Below are positions 1-6,816 of a stretch of DNA of 10,992 bases, piece by piece. Below the pieces are notes generated by a model. The model ran no database searches. It had not been told where the DNA came from and was given only the letters and a program-made list of their open reading frames with translations. Made by a program: the position numbers and the translations under genes. The stretch is taken from NCBI GenBank assembly GCA_002348265.1, contig DEAT01000020.1:17482-28473 (forward strand), in the 5' to 3' direction. Source of the stretch: Gemmatimonadales bacterium UBA2975 (GTDB lineage Bacteria; Gemmatimonadota; Gemmatimonadetes; Longimicrobiales; Gaopeijiaceae). Position 1 is the first letter of the stretch; every line of letters starts with the position of its first letter.

Positions 1-7
1 ACTATTG

Positions 8-1258
8 CTAAATAACATCGCCCACGCGTCGGATACCTTCTTCGATCCTGTCGAGGTCATTAACGAGTGGTCCGTATGAGATCCGTACACCGTTCGTTAT
101 TGATGGGCCGAAACCGCTACCGGGCACAAAGATCACCCCGGTGCTGGCCAAGACCTCGCGAACGAACTCGTCGCCGTTCCTACCTACGTCCATGACTGTG
201 TAAAGGCCACCCTGGGGGTCTAGGCGCGGCATTCCTATGTAACGATCTATGCACTCGGTCGTGTGACGGGCGGCTTTTTCGTACAGTTCATTGGTCTCAT
301 TCATATAGGACTGAAGAGAACCATCAGATAGTGCTTTCTTGAGGTAGGCGGCGAGCGCGTATTGGTGGACACTGTCTGGGCACAGCGCCGTGCTCTGTTG
401 AACGATTTCGAGCGCTTCGATCACATGGGGGGCGGCCTCGACCCACCCTAGGCGACGCCCGAGTCCACGGCACCACTTCGAGTTGGAGTGGAGACGAATC
501 AGGTTTGGGTGTTCAGACGGACTGGCCGAAAAGTGGTCGGGAACCAATTCGGTGAAACACTGAGCCCGGTATGCGAAGTCCACTATTACGAAGCAATCAG
601 CTTGTTCCGCTATACGGAGTATGTCGTCGAAGACATTGTCTGGGATCAAACGACTCGTCGGGTTATCTGGTGATGAGAAAAGTAAGAGACGTGGATTGTA
701 TTCCGACACGAGTTCCTGGAAGGATGAGACGACCGACTCTCTGTCTCTCATAAATGCCCATTTTTCGGCATCGAATACGGGAAGCCAAATGATTTCGATT
801 CCTTCCGGCCCTAGGTTTAGCTGCGGTCCGTAGTTCGCGTAAGATGGATCGAACAGAACTACTCGATCTCCTGGGTCGAGCAGAGTGGTAAAGAGCGTGT
901 GGGTAATTTGGGTCGAGCTCCCCCCCACCAGAATATTGTCATCTGATAAGTCACGAGTCCCGTACAGCGCAGCGTCAACAGAGATCAGGGCTTCGCGCAG
1001 ACTGGGAAGTCCGCGTGTTGGGGAGTATGCTCCTAATTCATGGAACAACACAGGGTCGTCTGATATGGCAGAGTACTCGGTTCTCAGTTTCTCTGGCGCC
1101 TTGTGATTGACCCAACCGCCTGCGAACGAGATTACATCGTCGGGGTCCAATCCCATCGCGACGATGTTGCTTCGGTCGGCGAGTTTCATGATCTCGCGGA
1201 TAGGCGACTGCTTGAGCTGGCCTTCGCGGAGGCGACGAGCGACGAGTGGGGTGGCCAT
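8..1258 (-). CDS. PLP-dependent class I/II aminotransferase (2-aminoadipate aminotransferase-like fold type I)
   Basis: A complete 416-residue fold-type I aminotransferase, expected to be cytoplasmic and to move an amino group between an amino acid and a 2-oxo acid through PLP. The motifs lie in the usual order. An N-terminal SPIREIM...VISFAGG segment (about residues 18-48) resembles LysN/MocR-type enzymes. AYSPTRGLPSLREAL is at 77-91, and Tyr140 (DPSY) is the likely ring-stacking residue. PDNPTS at 197-202 holds the cofactor Asn199. Asp227 and Tyr230 (DFAY) contact the PLP pyridine nitrogen and hydroxyl. Lys261 in SNSKW is the Schiff-base lysine. Arg392 (VRISYG) is the likely carboxylate anchor. 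The usual NPTG is NPTS here. The ATG at 1258 is the first start after an in-frame stop about ten codons upstream; no good Shine-Dalgarno is visible. It is divergent from the secreted protein gene. The fold and class are secure; the substrate cannot be read from the sequence. Confidence 0.9.
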   Translation of the reverse strand: MATPLVARRLREGQLKQSPIREIMKLADRSNIVAMGLDPDDVISFAGGWVNHKAPEKLRTEYSAISDDPVLFHELGAYSPTRGLPSLREALISVDAALYGTRDLSDDNILVGGSSTQITHTLFTTLLDPGDRVVLFDPSYANYGPQLNLGPEGIEIIWLPVFDAEKWAFMRDRESVVSSFQELVSEYNPRLLLFSSPDNPTSRLIPDNVFDDILRIAEQADCFVIVDFAYRAQCFTELVPDHFSASPSEHPNLIRLHSNSKWCRGLGRRLGWVEAAPHVIEALEIVQQSTALCPDSVHQYALAAYLKKALSDGSLQSYMNETNELYEKAARHTTECIDRYIGMPRLDPQGGLYTVMDVGRNGDEFVREVLASTGVIFVPGSGFGPSITNGVRISYGPLVNDLDRIEEGIRRVGDVI

Positions 1259-1284
1259 GGAGGTTCGTTGGTGGATGGAGTATC

Positions 1285-1306
1285 CCTAACAAAGTCAAAT
1301 GTTAGG
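1285..1306. promoter_or_regulatory. 7-bp inverted repeat in divergent promoter region (possible operator)
   Basis: The arms CCTAACA (1285-1291) and TGTTAGG (1300-1306) are perfect inverted repeats separated by 8 bases. They begin 27 bases upstream of the aminotransferase start and lie in the gap shared with the divergent secreted protein-ilvD-panE unit. The position and symmetry would suit a dimeric regulator, but no regulator gene is next to it and the site occurs once. I found no convincing sigma-70 -35/-10 pair on either strand here. Confidence 0.3.
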
Positions 1307-1360
1307 CCAAGCTCTGAGAGTAGCATCGAAGAGTCAACTGAAGATTCATCTGGCGGTTGC

Positions 1361-1372
1361 GGCTTATAAGCC
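1361..1372. promoter_or_regulatory. 12-bp perfect palindrome GGCTTATAAGCC upstream of the secreted protein gene
   Basis: GGCTTATAAGCC is identical to its own reverse complement. It ends 28 bases before the preferred ATG at 1401. Its core TTATAA/TATAAG could double as a -10 element for the plus-strand unit, but no -35-like hexamer sits 16-18 bases upstream. Both an operator role and a promoter role are therefore tentative. Confidence 0.25.
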
Positions 1373-1387
1373 CGAGCTTCGGTAGAT

Positions 1388-1393
1388 GGAGGG
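1388..1393 (+). promoter_or_regulatory. Shine-Dalgarno GGAGGG that decides the start at 1401
   Basis: GGAGGG lies 7 bases before the ATG at 1401, which is ideal spacing. A longer frame opens at an ATG at 1386, but that ATG overlaps this ribosome binding site and has no site of its own. Starting at 1401 also gives a cleaner signal peptide. Confidence 0.7.
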
Positions 1394-1400
1394 ACATCCC

Positions 1401-2006
1401 ATGATTCAGATCGCTAGATCAATCGTCGCAACGACGTTATTCACGATATGTTTTTTTTCAATTGCCGTTCCCGCTGAGGGCCAGAGGCGAGTAGCGCCAG
1501 ATTCACTTCGAATGATTCAAGAGATCGAACCACTGCACGGTACTCGAGGGACTTTGGTTACGGTTTACACTGAGAACCTTCCACTTCAGGCCAAAGTCCA
1601 CGTTGGAGTCGGTGCGACTCGGACAGGATTCGAAGCACTCTCTGAGGGAGAGCAGGGCATGTGGGGTGAGGTTTCTGGTACTATTGCAATCCCGGAGACA
1701 GCACCGTATGACCGTGCGCTTCTGATCGTGGCGTTCGATGCAATTTTCGCTCCGATTGGGCTGTCGGATCCGTTCCACGTCACTCGCTCAGATGGTACGC
1801 TTCAGCGCACCGGACGAATTACGGAAGAGGGTGTGGAATGCTTGGCGATGAGGGATGAGGACGAGTTTCTCTATACGCTTGTTGGAAATTTAGATGGTCT
1901 TTCCGAGGGGGACCCAGTTGTTGTTGAAGCCCGTTACGTGGAAGTGAGCGCCTGTCAGCAGGGCACTACACTTGAGGTTATTGAGTCTCGACCACCGCCG
2001 TCGTGA
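1401..2006 (+). CDS. Secreted two-part protein: IPT/TIG-like beta domain plus small OB-like domain (function unknown)
   Basis: From the ATG at 1401 this encodes 201 residues. An N-terminal signal peptide (Arg6, hydrophobic stretch about 8-23, likely cleavage after AEG near 27) sends it out of the cytoplasm. Residues about 40-128 look like an IPT/TIG immunoglobulin-like domain: an opening IEPLHGTRGTLVTVY, a VHVGV strand, an IPETAPYDRALLIV stretch and a closing DPFHVT. Residues about 133-195 form a second compact unit with GRITEEGVEC, LYTLVGNLDGLSEGD and CQQGTTLEV, resembling small OB-like secreted domains. Its Cys147 and Cys185 could form a disulfide. The tail is proline-rich. The stop overlaps the ilvD GTG start by 4 bases (GTGA), so ilvD translation is probably coupled to it. 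I do not recognise a named gene. A secreted protein heading a biosynthetic unit is odd. Domain calls are by eye. Confidence 0.8.
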   Translation: MIQIARSIVATTLFTICFFSIAVPAEGQRRVAPDSLRMIQEIEPLHGTRGTLVTVYTENLPLQAKVHVGVGATRTGFEALSEGEQGMWGEVSGTIAIPETAPYDRALLIVAFDAIFAPIGLSDPFHVTRSDGTLQRTGRITEEGVECLAMRDEDEFLYTLVGNLDGLSEGDPVVVEARYVEVSACQQGTTLEVIESRPPPS

Positions 2007-3691
2007 CCAGTAAGCTCTCAACGCTTAACAAATACAGCGCACGGATTACGCAGCAGCCCGCTCAGGCGAGTTCTCGGGCCATGCTTTATGCTGCCGGCTT
2101 GAAGGACGAAGATTTAGATAAGCCTCAAGTCGGAATCGCTTCGATGTGGTGGGACGGCAACCCGTGCAACATGCACCTGCTAAATCTTGCCACCGAGATT
2201 GCGAGTGGCGCGACCCAAGCAGGGTTAGTCCCGATGCGATTCAACACCATCGGAGTCAGTGATGGAATATCGATGGGTACGGCTGGGATGAGTTACTCAC
2301 TTCCTTCTAGGGATCTGATCGCCGATTCTATTGAGACTGTGGTTAGCGCGCAGTGGTATGACGGCATTGTGACAGTTCCAGGATGCGACAAGAACATGCC
2401 AGGCTCACTTATGGCGATGGCGCGACTGAATCGCCCAGGGTTGATGGTGTACGGGGGGACGATTGCTCCGGGTGATCTGGATGGTGAGCGACTCGACATA
2501 GTGAGCGCCTTCGAAGCATACGGGGAGTTCGTAGCAGGTTCTATCGACAAGGAAAAGTTCGACGCAGTGGTGAGAAACGCTTGTCCGGGCGCTGGAGCCT
2601 GCGGCGGTATGTATACAGCCAATACTATGGCCAGTGCAGCCGAGGCTCTCGGGATGACTCTTCCTTACAGCTCGTCAATCCCAGCGGCCGAGGATAGAAA
2701 GAAAGATGAATGCAGACGGGCAGGTGTGTTTTTGAGACGTCTGCTTGAAGAAGATCTCCGGCCTCGCGACATCATGACACGGGCTGCGTTCGAAAACGCG
2801 ATGGTGTTGGTGACGATTTTGGGAGGGTCGACCAACGCAGTGCTGCATCTTTTGGCTATCGCTCACTCAGCGGAAGTCGAGCTTACTCTCGATGATTTTC
2901 AGGCGGTGAGTGACCGCACACCGTATCTATCTGATCTAAAGCCTAGCGGTCGTTACGTAATGCAAGACCTCGATCGTGTCGGAGGAGTGCCGGCCGTGCT
3001 TCGTATGTTACTGGATGCGAGTCTAATAGACGGTAGTTGCCTGACCGTAACGGGTTGTACCGTAGAGGAGAATCTCCGTGAGGTCGCTCCGATTAGTGTT
3101 AAGCAGGAGGTGGTGCGGCCACTCAGTGACCCGATTAAGGCTACGGGGCATCTACGGATCATGAGAGGCTCTCTGGCCCCAGAGGGGGCGGTTGCGAAAA
3201 TCACCGGCAAGGAAGGTGTTCAGTTTTCAGGGCCGGCACGTGTCTTCGACCGAGAGGAAGCAGCGCTTGCTGCACTTGAGCGTAACGAGATTCTGTCGGG
3301 GGATGTGGTCGTAATCCGCTACGAAGGTCCCCGAGGTGGTCCTGGGATGCCGGAGATGCTAACGATAACCTCTGCGATAATGGGTGCAGGACTCGGATCT
3401 GAGGTTGCATTGGTCACTGACGGGCGGTTTTCCGGAGGTAGCCATGGCTTTGTGATCGGGCACGTTACACCAGAGGCACAGAACGGTGGCCCGATTGCAC
3501 TAGTTGAAGATGGGGATCGGATTACGATTGACGCTGAGAGAAATGACATCGTTTGGGAAGTAGATGTTGAGGAGGCAGAAAGAAGAAGAACTGCTTGGAC
3601 AGAGCCTCCGCTGGCTGCTAAAAGAGGAGTGCTTCAACGTTACATCCGTTCCGTGTCCTCTGCGTCTCTCGGGTGTGTGACCGACATATGA
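2003..3691 (+). CDS. ilvD: Dihydroxy-acid dehydratase
   Basis: A full-length 562-residue IlvD/Edd-family enzyme (EC 4.2.1.9). It dehydrates 2,3-dihydroxyisovalerate to 2-ketoisovalerate and the isoleucine-branch homologue to 2-keto-3-methylvalerate. The N-terminal KYSARITQ...SRAMLYA region and the NPCNMHLL, GVSDGISMGT, GCDKNMPG and CPGAGACGGMYTANTMA motifs are all present. They provide the three iron-sulfur cysteines (Cys55, Cys128, Cys200), the metal-site acids (Asp87, Asp129) and Lys130, which is carbamylated in this family. Near the C-terminus GRFSGGSHG carries the expected catalytic serine. The protein ends in the typical VSSAS..CVTDI. These features fit true DHAD better than sugar-acid dehydratases. 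The start is GTG at 2003 inside the preceding gene's stop. The first internal Met (27) would remove conserved sequence. No strong Shine-Dalgarno is visible, so coupling is likely. Its stop overlaps panE. No other ilv gene is in view. Confidence 0.96.
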   Translation: MTSKLSTLNKYSARITQQPAQASSRAMLYAAGLKDEDLDKPQVGIASMWWDGNPCNMHLLNLATEIASGATQAGLVPMRFNTIGVSDGISMGTAGMSYSLPSRDLIADSIETVVSAQWYDGIVTVPGCDKNMPGSLMAMARLNRPGLMVYGGTIAPGDLDGERLDIVSAFEAYGEFVAGSIDKEKFDAVVRNACPGAGACGGMYTANTMASAAEALGMTLPYSSSIPAAEDRKKDECRRAGVFLRRLLEEDLRPRDIMTRAAFENAMVLVTILGGSTNAVLHLLAIAHSAEVELTLDDFQAVSDRTPYLSDLKPSGRYVMQDLDRVGGVPAVLRMLLDASLIDGSCLTVTGCTVEENLREVAPISVKQEVVRPLSDPIKATGHLRIMRGSLAPEGAVAKITGKEGVQFSGPARVFDREEAALAALERNEILSGDVVVIRYEGPRGGPGMPEMLTITSAIMGAGLGSEVALVTDGRFSGGSHGFVIGHVTPEAQNGGPIALVEDGDRITIDAERNDIVWEVDVEEAERRRTAWTEPPLAAKRGVLQRYIRSVSSASLGCVTDI

Positions 3692-4602
3692 AAGTGGTGG
3701 TTGTTGGAGCCGGGGGCCTTGGTAGCTACATCGGGGCGGTTCTTTCGCAGACCGGTCACGACGTTACGCTGGTAGTCCGCGGAGCTCATCGCACTGCAAT
3801 TGAGAAGAACGGACTTAGGGTGAGAAGTCACGCTGGTGACTTTGATGCAAAGGTGCATTGTGTCGCCTCCGCAATGGAGGTAGACGCGGCGGATCTTGCT
3901 TTGCTCGTAACAAAGACCTTTTCCCTAGACGACGTGGCGGATCAGTTGGTGCACCTTTCGGGCTCAGGTGCGCATGTCGTTTCATTGCTCAACGGGATAA
4001 CCGCGTTTGACCGTATGGAATTGCATGGAGTTTCTCGGGATGTGATGGCCGATGGCGTGGCGTACATGACGTCGTTTCGAGTTGAGCCTGGGGTTGTGGA
4101 ACGTAAGGCAGCCCATCAGAGGATTGTCCTAGACGCGTCAGCTGGACCTGTTTCAAGAATGAGGCAGGCATTCGAAGGAACGCTCGTCGAGATCACAACG
4201 GTTCCAGACATCAAGGTTGAGTTATGGGAAAAGATGTCTGTAGTGTGTTCCCTCGCTGTTTTGTGTGCGATTGGGGAGCGGAATATGGGATCAGTGCGAG
4301 GTCATCCTTATGGAGCTGAATTGCAGCACCGCGTCATCGCAGAGGTCCTTGATGTTGGTCGAGCTAACGGAGTGCCAATCCCTTCCGATACAGAGAAGAA
4401 GATTAGCGAAACACTCGATCGATTTCCGGACGACTTTTTTCCTAGCGTCATCCATGACTTAAATCAGGGAAGGCGAACTGAGATGGATGATTTAGGAGGG
4501 GAGATCTCCCGCCTTGGCCGTGCCTGCGGCATCCCGACACCCCTGCATGATGCTGGGTCGGTTATTGTTCACCTCGCTGAGGTTCAAAATGCCTCTGGGT
4601 AA
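3688..4602 (+). CDS. panE: 2-dehydropantoate 2-reductase family protein (ketopantoate reductase-like)
   Basis: A 304-residue protein of the PanE/ApbA family, which reduces ketopantoate to pantoate with NADPH on the route to pantothenate and CoA. A Rossmann motif GAGGLG is at 7-12. Family residues visible are Lys76 (LVTKTF), Asn102 (LNG), the catalytic Lys182 (LWEKM, equivalent to Lys176 of E. coli PanE), Ser253 and Glu265 (FPSVIHDL...RRTEMD, equivalent to Ser244 and Glu256). The position matching E. coli Asn180 is Val186, a change common in PanE-like paralogues. The substrate could therefore be another 2-keto acid. The ATG at 3688 overlaps the ilvD TGA (ATGA) and starts right at the first beta strand. 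A GTG at 3673 would add only five unneeded residues. Pairing with ilvD, which makes the 2-ketoisovalerate that PanB would convert to ketopantoate, supports the pantoate role; panB is not in view. Confidence 0.82.
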   Translation: MKVVVVGAGGLGSYIGAVLSQTGHDVTLVVRGAHRTAIEKNGLRVRSHAGDFDAKVHCVASAMEVDAADLALLVTKTFSLDDVADQLVHLSGSGAHVVSLLNGITAFDRMELHGVSRDVMADGVAYMTSFRVEPGVVERKAAHQRIVLDASAGPVSRMRQAFEGTLVEITTVPDIKVELWEKMSVVCSLAVLCAIGERNMGSVRGHPYGAELQHRVIAEVLDVGRANGVPIPSDTEKKISETLDRFPDDFFPSVIHDLNQGRRTEMDDLGGEISRLGRACGIPTPLHDAGSVIVHLAEVQNASG

Positions 4603-4813
4603 ATGAGCTTCTCGCTCTCTCTCGGCGCAGTGATGCTACTTCCGGTACTGGAGTTGAACCAAAGGCAAGTTTGCTTCCAGGATCCAGCTGAGTCCTAAGC
4701 AGGTCATTATCCCAAAAAGCTTCTGCCACGTGGGTATCTCCTCGAAGAAGAGAAGGGAGCTATCCATGTGCGCTGAAAGGAAGTGAGCGGAGCCAGTCAG
4801 ACTTTTGGATTAG
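4603..4813. other. Gap between convergent panE and FAD oxidoreductase genes
   Basis: This 211-base gap has no tRNA, no clear intrinsic terminator and no recognisable gene. It contains an 8-bp palindrome CCACGTGG (4726-4733) and a 31-codon open frame (4603-4698) that begins directly after the panE stop but lacks a ribosome binding site or any family likeness. Confidence 0.5.
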
Positions 4814-5956
4814 TCAGAAAATATTCTGTTCAACAGGAAGCTTCTCAGCGAAGCGATTATGCCGGAAGTGATCGACGTCCACAGTCTTAGTATCTCCGTC
4901 GGCGATCATCTCTGCTACGGCGACTCCGGTAGCGGGAGCATGCATGATGCCGTGTCCGGAAAATCCGCAGGCGTCAATCCACCCTCGGGTGTCCGGATGC
5001 GGACCGATGATGGGGCTGTTGTCTGGGCTAACCCCGTAATAGCCCCACCAGCTTCCTCTGAGATCGATCCCCATATCTTCCCACCACGAATACCGATCGA
5101 CTCCAGTCAGAAGTACGTGCTCTAGCCAATCTTGATCTATGCCTTCGGTGAAACCAAACTCTTGATCTAGGTTGTCGAGTCCGAAGATCACCCGGTCCAG
5201 CTCTGAACGGACGTAGACGCCCGTGGACAAGTCGATAGTAAGCGGGTAGGCACGCTTGTCCGTGATCGGGGAAGAAAGGAAGATCTGGATACGCTTAGGC
5301 CCTACAGGCACGCTCAGCCCCGCTAGGGCACCGATCTCTCCGGACCACGCGCCGGCCGCATTGACGATCCATTTGCAAGAGAAGCGATCCTCACCGGCTT
5401 CTACAAGCCAACCTTCACCTTCAGGTCTCAGCCCCGTCACAAGCGTATTCATCCTGAAGCTGACACTTAGTTCTTTAGCCATGTCAACCCAGGCCAGACA
5501 CGCCATGTGCGGATCAATGATCCCGTCCCAAGGCCCGTATGTTGCGCCGGCCAGTCCCTCGGTAGAGAAAGGTATGTACTTCTGTGCTTCATCTGGATCC
5601 AGCACCTCTACGGGTGCCCCCAGTTCGTGCTGGAGACGAACTGATTCTAGATGCGTGTCCCAACGCGTTTCGGGTACTAACAACAAGTAGCCGATGTCTC
5701 TGTATCCAATATCACGACCGTACCGCTCCTCAAACGAGCGGTAAATAGGGAGGGAATAGAGTGATAGCAGGATGTTGGGGGCGGTAGTGAATTGAACACG
5801 AACTCCCGCGGCGCTCTTCCCGGTTGACCCCATTGCCGCGCCCGCATCCTTTTCAAGTACGGTCACGGTCAGGCCACGTTTAGCTAGATGCCACGCAGAT
5901 GAGGCGCCATTGATACCTGAACCAATTACGACAACATCGGATGAGTGTGTGCTCAA
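4814..5956 (-). CDS. FAD-dependent oxidoreductase, DAO family (amine/amino-acid oxidase or dehydrogenase type)
   Basis: A complete 380-residue flavoprotein of the DAO superfamily (D-amino acid oxidase, glycine oxidase, sarcosine oxidase/dehydrogenase, FOXRED1). The N-terminal ADP-binding motif is GSGING at 12-17, with Glu35 ending the second strand (VTVLEKD) to bind ribose. GSTGKSAAGVRVQFT (43-57) is the family's second FAD signature. NAAGAWSGEIGALAG lies mid-protein. The C-terminal PDNSPIIGPHP and GFSGHGIMHAPATG motifs close the FAD site. There is no signal peptide, so it should be cytoplasmic. No cysteine sits where monomeric sarcosine oxidase attaches FAD, so the cofactor is probably non-covalent. 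The start is TTG at 5956: the only usual start codon between an in-frame TGA three codons upstream and the FAD motif. The substrate is not readable; sarcosine, glycine, proline or a related amine are all possible. It is convergent with panE and divergent from the cytochrome gene. Confidence 0.9.
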   Translation of the reverse strand: MSTHSSDVVVIGSGINGASSAWHLAKRGLTVTVLEKDAGAAMGSTGKSAAGVRVQFTTAPNILLSLYSLPIYRSFEERYGRDIGYRDIGYLLLVPETRWDTHLESVRLQHELGAPVEVLDPDEAQKYIPFSTEGLAGATYGPWDGIIDPHMACLAWVDMAKELSVSFRMNTLVTGLRPEGEGWLVEAGEDRFSCKWIVNAAGAWSGEIGALAGLSVPVGPKRIQIFLSSPITDKRAYPLTIDLSTGVYVRSELDRVIFGLDNLDQEFGFTEGIDQDWLEHVLLTGVDRYSWWEDMGIDLRGSWWGYYGVSPDNSPIIGPHPDTRGWIDACGFSGHGIMHAPATGVAVAEMIADGDTKTVDVDHFRHNRFAEKLPVEQNIF

Positions 5957-6001
5957 AGTTTTTCAGGCCGTTTGAGGTATAGTCTCTCAGTATCTCCGGG
6001 A

Positions 6002-6011
6002 CAGTATACTG
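6002..6011. promoter_or_regulatory. 10-bp palindrome CAGTATACTG between divergent FAD oxidoreductase and cytochrome genes
   Basis: CAGTATACTG is a perfect palindrome whose centre reads TATACT on both strands, so it could act as a -10 element in either direction or as an operator half. It lies 46 bases upstream of the FAD oxidoreductase start and about 115 bases upstream of the cytochrome start. No matching -35 hexamer was found at 16-18 bases on either strand. The rest of 5957-6125 holds nothing recognisable. Confidence 0.22.
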
Positions 6012-6125
6012 CTATTGGTCCAACTTCCGGATCTTCGTACTAGAAAATCTGATCAGCAAAATGAACGTCAAAGGGGTCATAGATACTAGATTATTTAGTG
6101 AAAATATCTCTCTCTGCCACTTGCT

Positions 6126-6590
6126 ATGGTCAAGATCTCCCGCTCTGCCACAACTGTCTTCGCGTTCACTTTCCTAGGCGCGTGCTCTGCGAGTTCCTCT
6201 GGCCCGGCAGCGACTCCGGAGCCTATGCTCGAAGAGATGGAAACCGAGAGTGCTGACCCGACGACAGCCGATGGTATCTTTACATTAGCCCAAGCTGATC
6301 GCGGTGAAGCCCTTTTTAAGTCGACGTGCAGTGAATGCCATGACTCGGCTGACTGGACGGAGACTGGTTTCAGGGGTCGCTGGGAAGACCAGTCAGTCTA
6401 CCAGCTGTGGTATTACGTCAACGAGAGGATGCCATACGACAATCCGTGGAGCCTCTCGCGCCAGGAGACTACTGACGTCCTGACATACATATTCAAGCTA
6501 AACGAGCTTCCAGCAGGTGAGGATGAGCTGGCGACGGATGACGACTCGATCGACGATTATTGGATCGCTTGGAATCCTCGTCTCCCATAG
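6126..6590 (+). CDS. Lipoprotein class I cytochrome c
   Basis: A 154-residue small electron carrier anchored in the membrane and facing the periplasm. The N-terminus has Lys/Arg at 3 and 6, a short hydrophobic stretch and a lipobox FLGAC, with Cys20 as the lipidated residue. An acidic Ser/Pro/Glu linker follows (about 21-48). One heme c domain covers about 50-130: the CxxCH site is Cys68-Ser-Glu-Cys71-His72, and Met102 in RMPYDNP is the likely sixth ligand. The run YDNPWSLSRQETTDVLTYIF is typical of monoheme cytochromes found with PQQ alcohol dehydrogenases and similar periplasmic dehydrogenases, but no such partner is in view. The acidic tail (133-144) may be a docking surface. No clear Shine-Dalgarno precedes the ATG. 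The divergent FAD oxidoreductase is cytoplasmic, so direct electron transfer between them is unlikely. Confidence 0.9.
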   Translation: MVKISRSATTVFAFTFLGACSASSSGPAATPEPMLEEMETESADPTTADGIFTLAQADRGEALFKSTCSECHDSADWTETGFRGRWEDQSVYQLWYYVNERMPYDNPWSLSRQETTDVLTYIFKLNELPAGEDELATDDDSIDDYWIAWNPRLP

Positions 6591-6816
6591 ACCAGAAAAG
6601 TCCATCTAGTGTCTGTCGTGTATCCGGGTTTCTGTAGTCGGTTAACGAACACACTCACGACTGTGCCAGCGGTCAGTTTATTTGTTTGATCAGCTGGCTA
6701 AAAAGCGTGAATTGGTCTGACCCGTGCCAGATCATCCATTGCACCCCATTATTCGATTCTAACACCAGTGGGGATTCGCTCCGCCTAGACGTCATTCGAA
6801 GGTTTTCTGTTCTCTT
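6591..6816. other. Gap between cytochrome and S9 peptidase genes
   Basis: This 226-base gap should contain the promoter of the peptidase/DinB-like pair. I see AT-rich tracts near 6676-6705 but no -35/-10 pair I would defend, no strong hairpin and no small gene. Confidence 0.45.

Noticed and set aside
1386..1400. Upstream ATG at 1386 as the start of the secreted protein
   Set aside because: It overlaps the GGAGGG that serves the ATG at 1401, has no ribosome binding site of its own and would add five residues ahead of a good signal peptide.
3673..3687. GTG at 3673 as the panE start
   Set aside because: It adds five residues before the first Rossmann strand and has no clear ribosome binding site; the ATG at 3688 overlaps the ilvD stop in the classic ATGA form.
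4603..4698. 31-codon open frame immediately after the panE stop
   Set aside because: It has no ribosome binding site, no recognisable domain, and is short enough to occur by chance; kept only as a note on the gap.
5256..5690. 144-codon plus-strand open frame inside the FAD oxidoreductase gene
   Set aside because: It is antisense to conserved, motif-bearing coding sequence and its translation is low-complexity Ser/Pro-rich with no family likeness.
6066..6071. TTGACG on the minus strand as a -35 for the FAD oxidoreductase
   Set aside because: The sequence 17-18 bases downstream reads ATTTTC/TTTTCT, a poor -10, and it lies more than 100 bases from the start codon.
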